Positions 6,342 to 15,236 of a stretch of DNA of 17,584 nucleotides are shown here, piece by piece. This DNA is from Burkholderiales bacterium. Its GTDB lineage: Bacteria; Pseudomonadota; Gammaproteobacteria; Burkholderiales; Burkholderiaceae_C. The stretch lies in assembly GCA_011391855.1 (NCBI GenBank), contig JAABPT010000400.1, forward strand, positions 1 to 17,584, in the 5' to 3' direction. Each line of letters opens with the position of its first letter. Within the stretch, counting starts at the first letter, position 1. The notes beneath the pieces were generated by a model, which was not told where the DNA came from, made no database searches, and saw nothing but the letters and a program-made list of their open reading frames with translations. Both the position numbers and the translations under genes were made by a program.

Positions 6342-8132
6342 ATGAATTTCAAGACGGTGCTCGCCACGGCAGCGGCGTGTCTGTTCGCTTCGATGGCGTC
6401 GGTCCGCGCGGCCGACCTCAGCTACACCTGGTACACGGTCGCCAACAACGGCGACGTGATCCCGGCCGGTTCGTCGACCGACTGCGGCGCATGCCACAAG
6501 GACATGGCGGGCAGCAGCAGCCAGGCCGCGGCCGGCGCCAGCGTCTTCAACAGCTACAACCAACCGGCGGTCAGCACGCAGGGTGTCGTGGTCTTCCGTG
6601 CGCGCAGCCGCGGCGGGATGGGTGGTGACACGGCCATGGGTGGCGGCGAGCCGGAGCGCGGCATCTACATGCGCAAGATGGCCGAGCAGGGTCCGTTGTC
6701 CACGGTGTTCCGCCGTGGCGGCACGGTGCCGCCGCCGAACAACACGACGGTCGGGCAGGACGGCCATCTCGCGGCGTTCAACGAGTTCCCGTCGGTGCCG
6801 CGCATCGACGCGGGCTCCGACGCCATCGCGACGCGCGGGCAGTCGACGCCGGTGTGGACCTACGTTCTCGGCGACGGCACCGAGACCCGCACCGGGACGG
6901 CCGGCGTCTACGTCGGTTCGTCGCGCGGCATGCCGGCGACGGGCGCCAGCATGCTCGGCGACGTGTACGAGGGCGGCGTCCAGACGTTCCCGCATTTCCA
7001 GGTTCCGGTTCACGGCCCCGTGGGACCGGGCGTCGGCTTCGACCAGTTCCCGGGCTCGCCCGCGGTGACCAACCGCACGACGATCGTGTTCAAGGGCAAT
7101 TTCGCGGTGGGCGGTGTCGGCAAGACCGGCGTCTTCTACCGTGACTTCGCCGCCACGCGCGGCACCGCCCCGATCGAGTTGATCGCGAGCTCGTTCACGA
7201 AGATCCCGGGATCGAACACCCTGTTCGGCTCGACCGCGCCACCCAGCGCCGGCGGCAGGTACGCGGTGTTCGCCGGGTACGACAACGAGCAGGCGCCCAC
7301 CCAAGGCGGCATCTACCGCGCACTGCTGGGCAACAAGCCGATCGCGCTCGAGACCGTGGTGAAGATCGGGGACGAGGTGCCGGGAGCGGCCGGCCAGAGG
7401 TTCCAGCGCTTCGGCGAGGCGATCTCGGTGTCGTTCAACGGCCGCCACGTGCTGTTCTGGGGGGGGTGGGGCGGCATGCGCCAAGTGCCCCTGCGCTGCC
7501 CGAACGAGGGCAATGCCGCCATGCGGGCCGCCTGTGAGGCCGCGACGCCGCCCGGCACGAACGGGCAGGTGCCCGCAAGCCAGGGTTTCTTCCTGCGTGA
7601 CATGCAGAGTCGAACGACGACCGTCATCGCCAGGAGCGGCGACATGGTCGACGGCCGCACCATCGAGGACTTCGTCTACTGGAACTTCTCCGGCCGCGTG
7701 GCCGGCAAGGGCGACGAGGGCGGCGACGACATCGAAGAGCCCGCACGCTGGCGTTCGACGTCGTTCGGCGCGGTGTCGGGCACCGGCACCCCGGGGAAGT
7801 CGGTGGTCAAGGTGCGTTTCGCAGACAACCAGGACGGCATCGAGAACGAACACGCGCTCCTGCTGCGCGACGTGAGGCCGTCCCGGATCGGCGATCTGGT
7901 GCCGCTGCTGCGCACGGGCGACCCGGGCGCCCTGCTGGACCCCGAGGCACCGGCCGGTGCGGTGGTCTCGGCACTCGGCATCGAGCGTGACGGCTTCCGC
8001 GGCAACTGGCTGGCGGTCAACGTCAGCATGCTGGTGCCCGGCGCGGAAGCCGCGGCGGCTGCCGGTGGCGAGGAATCGGAAGAGGAGACGGGATGGGCCG
8101 GCATCTATGCCGCCCGCTTCGTCGATTACTGA
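6342..8132 (+). CDS. Exported repeat protein with CXXCH haem-c motif, 596 aa
   Basis: ATG 6342 follows GGGGGA and opens a signal peptide ending VRA-AD (residues 1-24). Near the mature N-terminus, TDCGACHKDM (46-55) contains C48-x-x-C51-H52, the covalent haem-c attachment motif, with a nearby Met55 that could ligate iron. The rest consists of four or five diverged units: a VVFRA/IVFKG/AVFAG/VLFWG strand, then GIY, GVFY or GFFL, then a stretch such as LETVVKIGDEVPGAAGQRF or TTTVIARSGDMVDG. The spacing resembles NxxGxxAF-type tandem-repeat, propeller-like proteins. The C-terminus (about 530-596) has a Glu-rich linker then TGWAGIYAARFVDY. No enzyme motif is seen. A haem-bearing periplasmic or surface binding protein is inferred. 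A relative survives as a fragment at 4713-4975, and the two-component genes follow 132 bases downstream. Confidence 0.85.
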   Translation: MNFKTVLATAAACLFASMASVRAADLSYTWYTVANNGDVIPAGSSTDCGACHKDMAGSSSQAAAGASVFNSYNQPAVSTQGVVVFRARSRGGMGGDTAMGGGEPERGIYMRKMAEQGPLSTVFRRGGTVPPPNNTTVGQDGHLAAFNEFPSVPRIDAGSDAIATRGQSTPVWTYVLGDGTETRTGTAGVYVGSSRGMPATGASMLGDVYEGGVQTFPHFQVPVHGPVGPGVGFDQFPGSPAVTNRTTIVFKGNFAVGGVGKTGVFYRDFAATRGTAPIELIASSFTKIPGSNTLFGSTAPPSAGGRYAVFAGYDNEQAPTQGGIYRALLGNKPIALETVVKIGDEVPGAAGQRFQRFGEAISVSFNGRHVLFWGGWGGMRQVPLRCPNEGNAAMRAACEAATPPGTNGQVPASQGFFLRDMQSRTTTVIARSGDMVDGRTIEDFVYWNFSGRVAGKGDEGGDDIEEPARWRSTSFGAVSGTGTPGKSVVKVRFADNQDGIENEHALLLRDVRPSRIGDLVPLLRTGDPGALLDPEAPAGAVVSALGIERDGFRGNWLAVNVSMLVPGAEAAAAAGGEESEEETGWAGIYAARFVDY

Positions 8133-8264
8133 GTCGCAAGCCAACGGGGGCGGGGCGGGACGCCGCAGGGCGCTTCGCCGCGTTCGTGACATATGTACCG
8201 GGAAACGACGCTGTTGCCGTCGATACGGATGGAACCCGGGCCGTCGGCGCGGCAGAGTCCGCCC

Positions 8265-8930
8265 ATGCGTGTTCTGGTGGTGGACGACTCCGAGCGAGTC
8301 AGGAGAACCCTGGCCACCGGCCTGCGAAGCCACGGCATGGCCGTCGATGCGGTTGCCGACGGTGCCGACGCGCTGGCCATGCTGAACGGGCTGTCGTTCG
8401 ACCTCGTCGTGCTCGACCTGATGATGCCCAGGGTGGACGGCGTGCAGGTGCTGCAGACCCTCAAGGGGTGGGCGCAGAAGCCGCGCATCCTGGTGCTGTC
8501 CGCCCGCGACCAGGTGCAGGACCGCGTCGAGGCGCTCAACCTCGGCGCGGACGACTACCTCGTCAAGCCGTTCGCCTTCGATGAACTGCTGGCCCGGCTG
8601 CTCGCGCTCGGCCGGCGCAGTGTCGCCGCTGCGTCGCCCGAACTGCGCTGCGGCCCGCTGACGCTCGACACGGCACGGCAGCTCGGGCGCGTCGACGACA
8701 CCGTGCTCACCCTGACGCCGAAGGAATACGCACTGCTGGAACTGCTCGTGCGCCGAAAGGGGCACCTGATGAGCCGCGCCGTGATTTTCGAGCAGCTCTA
8801 CGAGAGCGACAGCGCCGCGTCCGATACCGTGATCGAGGTGCTGATGAGCACCCTGCGTACCAAGCTGTCCCGGGCCGGGCTGCGGGACCTGATCGAGACG
8901 CGGCGCGGCTTCGGCTATGTCGTCACCTGA
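8265..8930 (+). CDS. OmpR/PhoB-family response regulator
   Basis: 221 residues from ATG 8265, chosen because MRVLVVDDSE is the canonical start of a receiver domain; earlier in-frame starts (8193, 8229) add unconserved residues. The receiver domain (1-115) has acidic Asp7/Asp8, the phosphoacceptor Asp51 (VVLDLMMP), Ser79 and Lys101 (LVKPF). The C-terminal winged helix (about 125-221) contains LTPKEYALLELLVRRKGHLM and ends RRGFGYVV, as in the QseB/CzcR-like subgroup. It should act as a DNA-binding transcription factor phosphorylated by the kinase that overlaps it by 14 bases. An ACATATGT palindrome at 8189-8196 in its leader could be part of a site, but is not enough to call an operator. Likely targets are its own operon and the exported genes upstream (inference). 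Confidence 0.92.
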   Translation: MRVLVVDDSERVRRTLATGLRSHGMAVDAVADGADALAMLNGLSFDLVVLDLMMPRVDGVQVLQTLKGWAQKPRILVLSARDQVQDRVEALNLGADDYLVKPFAFDELLARLLALGRRSVAAASPELRCGPLTLDTARQLGRVDDTVLTLTPKEYALLELLVRRKGHLMSRAVIFEQLYESDSAASDTVIEVLMSTLRTKLSRAGLRDLIETRRGFGYVVT

Positions 8931-10335
8931 GGCGGCGGGCCGCTCGCTGCGCGGCCGCCTGGCGGCCGCCATCGGTGGCGGCGCACTGCTGGTGCTGTCG
9001 GTCAGCTTCGTGGCGCTGCACCTGTTGATCCGTGACGAGCTCTACCGGGCCCTCGACGAGGACCTGCGGGACCGCATGCAAGCCATTGCCGAGTTCGCGG
9101 CGGCGAATCGGGGCAGGGAAGACGTCGCCGAACTCATGCCGCAGTTCCGCGCGCGTTCGCACAGGGACTACTTCCAGATCTGGGATGCCTACGGGGTGAC
9201 CCTCGTGCACTCGGACTCGAGCGCCGGTCGCGACATGCCACGGCCCGATGCAGTCGCCGGCAGCCCCACCTATCGCGAGATGACGCTGCCCGACGGTCAC
9301 CGTGGGCGCGCCGTGGCCCAGGTCTTCGAACTGCCCCCCGGTGACCCTCGCGGCGCGATGACGGTCGTCACCGCAGCGGAGATCGAGAACCTGGAGGTGC
9401 TCGAGCAGCGCATTGAAGTCATGCTGCTCGTCGTGGCACTGGGGTCGGTCGCGGCGCTGCTGCTGATCGCGACGTACTCGATCGGGCGCGGCCTCAGGTC
9501 CGTCGGCGACTTTGCGCGCTCGCTGGAAGCGGTCGTTCTCGACGACCCGCGCGCGCGGCTCGACACGGGCCCCTTGCCGAGCGAGTTGCGGCCGGTAGCC
9601 GCGAGCTTCTCGGCCCTGCTGGACCGGCTGCTCGAGGCATTGGCGCGAGAACGGCGCTACGCGCGCAACGTGGCCCACGAGCTGCGCAATCCACTGGCAG
9701 AGATGCGCCTGCTGGCCGACGTCGGGGCGCGCAGCCCCGACGTGACCGAGTGTCGCAACGCCATCTGCGACATCGGTGCGGCAGCCACCGAGATGGAGCA
9801 GACCGTGGAGTCGCTGCTGGCCTTGACGCGCTACGAGGCCGGGCTCGAGTCACCGCAGCCCGAGCCGGTGGACCTGGCCGCCGAGTTGCACCGCCAGGCG
9901 CGCGCCGCGGCTGGCGCGACCGAGCAACGCGCTCTGAGCCTGAGCCTCGACCTGCCCGGCGAGGTCTGGGTGTTCGTCGACAGCGTGCTCGTCCACCGGT
10001 TGCTGGCGAACCTGCTCGGCAACGCCGTTGCGCATGCGCCCGCCGGTTCGGCGATCGAGGTGGCGCTGGCCGTCAGCGGCGATCTGACCATTGCCAACTT
10101 CGCACCGCACCTGCGGCCCGCGGACGTGCCCCGGCTGGGTGAGCAGTTCCTGCGGGTGCACAGCGGCAGCGACGGTGCCCACGCCGGGCTCGGGTTGCCG
10201 CTGGCGAGGGCCATCGCGAAGGTGCTCGGCCTGAAGCTCGCGCTGGCGTTGGGTGACGACGGGCGTCTGGTGTCCACGGTGAGCGGGTTCTCAAAGCTGG
10301 ACGCATCGACCATCCCGAATCCTGATCAGCGATGA
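8917..10335 (+). CDS. Sensor histidine kinase, partner of the 8265 regulator
   Basis: 472 residues. The ATG lies inside the last codons of the regulator (14-base overlap), which indicates translational coupling. Transmembrane helix 1 is at about 15-38 and helix 2 at about 168-188, enclosing a periplasmic sensor domain of about 130 residues (including SHRDYFQIWDAYGVTLVHSD). HAMP-like and dimerisation regions follow, with phospho-acceptor His254 in NVAHELRNPL. The ATPase domain has an N box (LLANLLGNAVAHAP, 361-374) and a glycine-rich lid (AHAGLGLPLA, 421-430). The usual G1 box (DxGxG) is replaced by LTIANFAPHLRPADVPRLGE. A similar 'N-x-P-L' form occurs in a known subset of kinases, so it may still be active. 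The substrate sensed cannot be told; the exported haem-motif protein encoded just upstream is a candidate input. Confidence 0.9.
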   Translation: MSSPEAAGRSLRGRLAAAIGGGALLVLSVSFVALHLLIRDELYRALDEDLRDRMQAIAEFAAANRGREDVAELMPQFRARSHRDYFQIWDAYGVTLVHSDSSAGRDMPRPDAVAGSPTYREMTLPDGHRGRAVAQVFELPPGDPRGAMTVVTAAEIENLEVLEQRIEVMLLVVALGSVAALLLIATYSIGRGLRSVGDFARSLEAVVLDDPRARLDTGPLPSELRPVAASFSALLDRLLEALARERRYARNVAHELRNPLAEMRLLADVGARSPDVTECRNAICDIGAAATEMEQTVESLLALTRYEAGLESPQPEPVDLAAELHRQARAAAGATEQRALSLSLDLPGEVWVFVDSVLVHRLLANLLGNAVAHAPAGSAIEVALAVSGDLTIANFAPHLRPADVPRLGEQFLRVHSGSDGAHAGLGLPLARAIAKVLGLKLALALGDDGRLVSTVSGFSKLDASTIPNPDQR

Positions 10336-10524
10336 ACCTCGGCCACCATGTCGCTGGACTTGGATCGGCTGTAGACCATGGAGGGCGCGTTCAGCAACTC
10401 GCCCGGTGAAGCCGGCCCCTCTTCCGTGTCGGCACCCAGACGGTGTGGGCGCTGGTCCAGCCGTTCATTCGGGCTGCGCTTGAAGTCCGCCAACCCGGCT
10501 TCGGTGGCCATTGGCTGTCCACCA

Positions 10525-10599
10525 GGCCGGCTGGTCTATCTGGACCTGACGCTGACACCCAAGGGCGGTGGCGGCGGCAAGAAGGGTGGCGGTGAATGA
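10525..10599 (+). pseudogene. C-terminal remnant resembling the 302-aa exported family
   Basis: A plus-strand frame ends GRLVYLDLTLTPK then GGGGGKKGGGE and a TGA. The layout (a last beta strand, then a Gly/Lys tail ending in Glu) matches the end of the protein at 5308-6216 (AVLEILVA, GGGGGGKPPGAGE), and the underlying bases are also similar (GGCGGTGGCGGC...AAG...GGTGA). Upstream, 10336-10524 has no recognisable continuation. The tail overlaps the last codons of the minus-strand kinase at 10536, so low-complexity antisense sequence is the alternative explanation. Called a remnant with modest confidence. Confidence 0.4.
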
Positions 10600-11936
10600 G
10601 TTGCCGGGCCTGCCGGCGCGGCCGATGTGCCGGTCGGCAGGTCCAGCCAGGCCGCCAGCCCGCCCCCGGGGCGCGCCGACAGTGCCAGCGTCCAGCCGTT
10701 GGCGCGCGCCAGTTCCTTGACGATCGCCAGCCCGAGCCCGGCGCCGCCGGTGGCGCGGCTGCGCGAGGTCTCCAGCCGCTGGAAAGGCTGCAGCATCTGC
10801 TCGACGCGGTCGGCGGGGATGCCGGGGCCGCGGTCCAGCACGCCCACGCGCGCGCCGCCGGCCGCCGGCTGCGCCACCAGCTCGACCGGCTGGCCCTTGG
10901 CGTAGCGCTGGCTGTTCTGCAGCAGGTTGCCCAGCGCCCGCGTCAGCGCCTGCGGTGGCGCCACGATGCGATCGACTGCCGCATCGACGCGGACCGGGGT
11001 GTCGGGCGTGGCGTAGTCCTGCGCCAGTCGCTCCAGCAGCGGGCGCAACTCGATCGCCTCCGGCGGCTCGTGCGCCAGCCCGCGCGCCAGATCCAGCACC
11101 TCGCCGATCAGGTGGTTGGTCCTGGCGATCTCGGCGTCCAGGCGGTCGAGCATCTGCGCCTGCGCCTGCGGCTGCTCGCGCATGATCTCGACGGCCAGCC
11201 GCATGCGTGCCAGCGGCGTGCGCAAGTCGTGCGAGATGCCGGCCAGCAAGGTCGTGCGCGTGCTCATCAACTCGTTGACCTGGCCGACCATGGTGTTGAA
11301 GTGGCGACTGAGATGCGCCAGTTCCTGCGGCCCCGCCTCGGCCAGGGGCTGCGGCGTCCGCCCCTGGCCGATTACGGCCATGGCCTGCTCCAGCCGCGCC
11401 ACCGGCGCCGCCATGCGCACGGCCAGCCAGCGGGCCGCCGACCAGGCCAGCAGCAGGCTGGCGAGCAGGCCGGTGGCCAGCAGGACCAGCGGCTGGCTGT
11501 TGTAGCGGTCGCGCGGCAACCCCACGGCCAGGCCCCGCTGCCCCACGGGCAGGTTGATCCAGTACCAGACCTCGCCGTCGACGACCTCGCGGTGCAGGTG
11601 GGTGGGCATTTCGAGCCGGCGGTTGAGCGCGTCCTCGAGCAGCCAGACCAGCGGCGCGTGCCACTCGCCACGCGGCCGGTCGGGGGTCGCGGGGCGCAGC
11701 TCCAGTCCGTGCCGTTCGCGCAGTTCGAGCGTGAAGGCGTCGCGCGTCTGCGGCGGCAGCTCGACCCAGGTTTGGGCCGACAGCACCATCAGCCCCGCCA
11801 GGTCGTCGGCCGCCCGGTGCGCCATCGGCCAGGCCACGAGCGCGCTGAACATCACGATCAACCACAGCGTCAGCACCGCGAAGCTGCCGGCCAGCCACAG
11901 CGAATGCCGGCTGACCAGGGTCGGCGGAGGCTTCAC
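10536..11936 (-). CDS. envZ: EnvZ-type osmosensor histidine kinase
   Basis: 466 residues, GTG start at 11936-11934 overlapping the regulator's stop by four bases. Transmembrane helix 1 is at about 13-36, a periplasmic segment follows, and helix 2 is at about 149-168. HAMP follows (about 170-222), then His236 in GISHDLRTPLARMRL, the N box (ALGNLLQNSQRYA, 334-346), G1 box VLDRGPGIP (366-374, Asp368) and G2 box GGAGLGLAI (397-405). Domain order and the neighbouring regulator match EnvZ/OmpR of Proteobacteria, which phosphorylates OmpR in response to osmolarity and acid. Oddity: the catalytic domain naturally ends near LDLP (431-434), but the frame continues about 30 residues through THSPPPFLPPPPPLGVSVRS. 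This Pro-rich tail is antisense to the Gly-rich remnant at 10525-10599, so it may have been acquired when that sequence arrived. Confidence 0.85.
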   Translation of the reverse strand: MKPPPTLVSRHSLWLAGSFAVLTLWLIVMFSALVAWPMAHRAADDLAGLMVLSAQTWVELPPQTRDAFTLELRERHGLELRPATPDRPRGEWHAPLVWLLEDALNRRLEMPTHLHREVVDGEVWYWINLPVGQRGLAVGLPRDRYNSQPLVLLATGLLASLLLAWSAARWLAVRMAAPVARLEQAMAVIGQGRTPQPLAEAGPQELAHLSRHFNTMVGQVNELMSTRTTLLAGISHDLRTPLARMRLAVEIMREQPQAQAQMLDRLDAEIARTNHLIGEVLDLARGLAHEPPEAIELRPLLERLAQDYATPDTPVRVDAAVDRIVAPPQALTRALGNLLQNSQRYAKGQPVELVAQPAAGGARVGVLDRGPGIPADRVEQMLQPFQRLETSRSRATGGAGLGLAIVKELARANGWTLALSARPGGGLAAWLDLPTGTSAAPAGPATHSPPPFLPPPPPLGVSVRSR

Positions 11937-12658
11937 GCGGCCTCGCCGGAGGCGTCCCCGTTCGGATTGAACAGGTAGCCCTGGCCGCGCACGGTGCGGA
12001 TGTATTTCGGCGCCGCGGGGTCGGCCTCGATCTTGCGCCGCAGCCGCGTCACGCGGTTGTCGATGCTGCGGTCGAAGGGGTCGCGCTCGTAGCCCTTGAG
12101 CAGGTCGATCAGGCTGTCGCGCGACAGCACGCACTGCGGGCGACTGACGAAGGCCTCCAGCAGCTCGAATTCGGCCGCCGTCAGCGCCAGCTCGACGCCG
12201 TCGCGCCAGAGCACGCGGGCGGCGGTGTCCAGCCGGAACGGGCCGAAGCGTCGCACGGCGTCGACCACCACCGGCGCCGCCGGGCCGTGGCGGCGCAGCA
12301 GCGCGCGCAGCCGCGCCAGCAGTTCGCGCGGGCTGAAGGGCTTGGCCAGGTAGTCGTCGACGCCGACCTCGAGTCCGATGACGCGGTCGATCTCCTCGCC
12401 GCGCGCCGACAGCATCAGGATCGGGATGTCGCGCTGCGCCTTCACGGCGCGCGTCAGCGCGAGGCCGTCCTCGCCGGGCATCATCAGGTCGAGCACCATG
12501 ACGTCCGGGGCGGCGCGGGCCATCTCCTCTCGCATCGTGCGCCCGTCCTCGGCCGTCGCGACCTCGAAGCCGTTGCTGCCGAGATAGGTCGTCAGCAGAT
12601 CGCGCAGATCGGGGTCGTCGTCGACGACGAGGACGCGAGGCCGGGCCTGGGTGCTCAT
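11933..12658 (-). CDS. ompR: OmpR-type response regulator
   Basis: 241 residues from ATG 12658-12656. The receiver domain has Asp13-15, phosphoacceptor Asp57 (VLDLMMPGEDG), Ser84 and Lys106 (YLAKPF). The winged-helix domain includes LTAAEFELLEAFVSRPQCVL and ends with the OmpR signature GYERDPFDRSIDNRVTRLRR and YIRTVRGQGYLFNP. OmpR binds promoters of porin and envelope genes when phosphorylated by EnvZ, here encoded by the overlapping downstream gene. It is a separate two-component pair from the one at 8265-10335 and on the opposite strand. Name assigned from the C-terminal signature and gene pairing. Confidence 0.9.
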   Translation of the reverse strand: MSTQARPRVLVVDDDPDLRDLLTTYLGSNGFEVATAEDGRTMREEMARAAPDVMVLDLMMPGEDGLALTRAVKAQRDIPILMLSARGEEIDRVIGLEVGVDDYLAKPFSPRELLARLRALLRRHGPAAPVVVDAVRRFGPFRLDTAARVLWRDGVELALTAAEFELLEAFVSRPQCVLSRDSLIDLLKGYERDPFDRSIDNRVTRLRRKIEADPAAPKYIRTVRGQGYLFNPNGDASGEAA

Positions 12659-12831
12659 GCCGCAAGTCTAGGGGAGGCGCGCGGGCGGCGCACCCCGGGC
12701 GCGCCGCCCGCGACAGACCGCGACATTGCGGCGACGCAGCGACACCAGAAGCCGGCGCATCGTGACGCGCCGGGCATGCTGCGGCGCCGGCGCCGACGCA
12801 GAATCGGCGGCATCACTGGAGATCCATCGGC

Positions 12832-13353
<522 letters not shown>

Positions 13354-13613
13354 GCCCAGACCCCGAGCCCGCGCTGGCGCGGCCACGCGGCGGCAAGGTC
13401 CGACCCTCGGCGGGGGTTGCCACGCCCGGCCGCTGCGCGGCGCGCTGTCGCTGCATTGATCACGACGGCGCGGCGGCCGCTGCGACAGGGCGATACACGG
13501 CGCGACCGGTTGCGGCCATGGCGGCATGCCCCCGATACCGCAGGCGCGGACGATATGCGTATCGAACGGCGTCAACGCCTGCAGAGCAGGGCAATCGGAT
13601 CGGAAGGGACATC

Positions 13614-15125
13614 ATGAAGACTTCGAATTGCAGTCCTTGGGTGAGTGGCATGGCCGCCACGCTGTGCTGCGCCGCATTGGTCGGGTGCGGCGGTTCGTCG
13701 GACGAGGATGGGACGTCGTCGGCCGCCACCGTTTCGGTGGGCACCATCACCGGCTTCGGCAGCGTCATCGTCAACGGCACACGCTTCGACGACCGCAACG
13801 CCATGGTGACCATCAACGAGCGCACGGCGACGTCGGCGCAGTTGCGGGTCGGCATGGTGGTCGCCGTCGAGGGCCGCGTCGGCGACTGCCCCAACGCCGA
13901 CGCCGCGCTCTGCGAGGGCGTCGCCAGCCGCATCCGCTTTCGCTACGACCTCGAGGGCCCGGTCACGGCCGTCAACCGCCTGACGAATACGCTGCAGGTG
14001 ATGGGGCGTGACGTCGAGGTCGACGACGCCACCGTCTTCGACGGCACGGTCGCTGCCGACCTGGGCGGCATCGCCGTTGGCGACACGGTGGCGGTGAGCG
14101 GCCTGACCGAGCGCGAGCGCATCCGGGCGCGGTTGCTGCAGCGCACGGGCCCGTTCGTCAACGGCACGACGCCGATCATGTTGCACGGCCGCGTCGCCAA
14201 CGCGAATGCCGTGCAGGGCACGTGCACGGTCGATGGCGTCCCGGTGCGGTTCCATAGCGTGCCGGCGGCCGAGTTGCCGGCCGGCAGCATCGCCGACGGC
14301 CAGTACGTCGAGGTGCAGGCGCGGACCTTCGGCAGCGGCCTCATGACCGCCGACCGCATCCAGTTGCGCGACCGCATCGGCTACCCCGATGCCAGCCGCG
14401 TCGAGATCGAGGGCCTGGTGTCCGGCTTCGTCTCGGCGGCGCGGTTCGTCGTCGACGGGCAACTCGTCGATGCCAGCGCCGCCGTCTTCCGCAACGGCGG
14501 CGCGACCAACCTCGGCGACGGCGTCCCGGTCGAGGTCGAAGGCACGATGTCGGGAGGTGTGCTGCTGGCGAGCAAGCTCATCTTCCGGCAGCAGCCCAGT
14601 GCGCAGATCGTCGCACCGATCCAGGGCAAGGATGCCGCCAGTGCTTCGCTGGTGGTGCTGGGGCAGGGCGTGGCGACGACGCCGCTGACGCAGTTCGTCG
14701 ACCACACCGTGGCGGGTGCCGGCAGGAGCGGCCCGATGCGCACGATCGGCTACGCCGACCTGGCGCTGAACGACCGCATCGACGTGCGTGCCTTCAAGGA
14801 CGCCGCCGGCAAGCTGGTGGCGATGCGCATCGAACGCACCGAGCCCGATCCGCTGCTGATCGCCAGGGGGCCGGTGGACGCCAGGATCCCGGTGATGCAG
14901 CTCACGCTGCTGGGCATCGGCGTCGACACCGGCGCGGCCACGCGCTACCGCGACGCGCTGGGCAACCTGATCAGCGGCGTCGCGTTCTACGAACTGGTGC
15001 AGGTGCCGCCGTCGCTGCCCACCGTCGTCCGCGCGCAGGGGATCGCCAGCCCGGCCAGCGGCAGCCTGATCGACGCCACCCGCACCGCGAGCACCCGCGG
15101 CGAGGTCGAGATCGCCCAGCATTGA
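13614..15125 (+). CDS. DUF5666-domain lipoprotein
   Basis: 503 residues. ATG 13614 was chosen because GGAAGGGA lies just upstream and it opens a lipoprotein signal (ALVGC, Cys25, followed by GGSSDEDG, a typical flexible linker). The open frame upstream to 12726 is non-coding. The mature part repeats a unit of roughly 65-75 residues: VGTITGFGSVIVNGTRFDD (42-60) with LRVGMVVAVEG (77-87); LEGPVTAVNRLTNTLQVMGR (113-132) with IAVGDTVAVSG; HGRVANANAVQGTCTVDGVP (191-210) with IADGQYVEVQA; and IEGLVSGFVSAARFVVDGQL (265-284) with LGDGVPVEVEG. At least one more diverged unit follows. This is the DUF5666 beta-barrel pattern (OB-like), common in multi-copy envelope lipoproteins of betaproteobacteria; function unknown. 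It lies upstream of the degenerate GGDEF gene, same direction, with a hairpin between. Confidence 0.85.
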   Translation: MKTSNCSPWVSGMAATLCCAALVGCGGSSDEDGTSSAATVSVGTITGFGSVIVNGTRFDDRNAMVTINERTATSAQLRVGMVVAVEGRVGDCPNADAALCEGVASRIRFRYDLEGPVTAVNRLTNTLQVMGRDVEVDDATVFDGTVAADLGGIAVGDTVAVSGLTERERIRARLLQRTGPFVNGTTPIMLHGRVANANAVQGTCTVDGVPVRFHSVPAAELPAGSIADGQYVEVQARTFGSGLMTADRIQLRDRIGYPDASRVEIEGLVSGFVSAARFVVDGQLVDASAAVFRNGGATNLGDGVPVEVEGTMSGGVLLASKLIFRQQPSAQIVAPIQGKDAASASLVVLGQGVATTPLTQFVDHTVAGAGRSGPMRTIGYADLALNDRIDVRAFKDAAGKLVAMRIERTEPDPLLIARGPVDARIPVMQLTLLGIGVDTGAATRYRDALGNLISGVAFYELVQVPPSLPTVVRAQGIASPASGSLIDATRTASTRGEVEIAQH

Positions 15126-15132
15126 GTGTCGT

Positions 15133-15172
15133 CGGCCGGGTGGCGGGCATGGCCTCGTCCGCTGCCCGGCCG
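15133..15172 (+). repeat. Inverted repeat after the DUF5666 gene
   Basis: CGGCCGGG (15133-15140) can pair with CCCGGCCG (15165-15172) around a 24-base loop, beginning 8 bases after the stop codon. There is no T tract, so termination would need Rho or be weak. Confidence 0.4.
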
Positions 15173-15236
15173 CGGCAAGCCCTGCCGCCTGTCCATTCCC
15201 GTGCCGCAACCTCGGTCGATGGGGCATGATGCTGCG

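Noticed and set aside
6321..8972. Very long minus-strand open frame (883 codons) opposite the repeat protein and regulator
   Set aside because: His/Arg/Ala-rich shadow of high-GC coding sequence; the plus strand has a signal peptide, motifs and a two-component regulator.
10326..10511. Minus-strand 61-codon frame between the plus-strand kinase and the envZ remnant zone
   Set aside because: No recognisable motif, no clear ribosome site, and it overlaps the end of the kinase gene; could be debris but nothing supports a gene.
4557..10599. Genomic island integrated at tRNA-Gly
   Set aside because: The accessory region lies on the 5' side of the tRNA, whereas integrases usually target the 3' end; no integrase gene and no second copy of the tRNA 3' end were seen.
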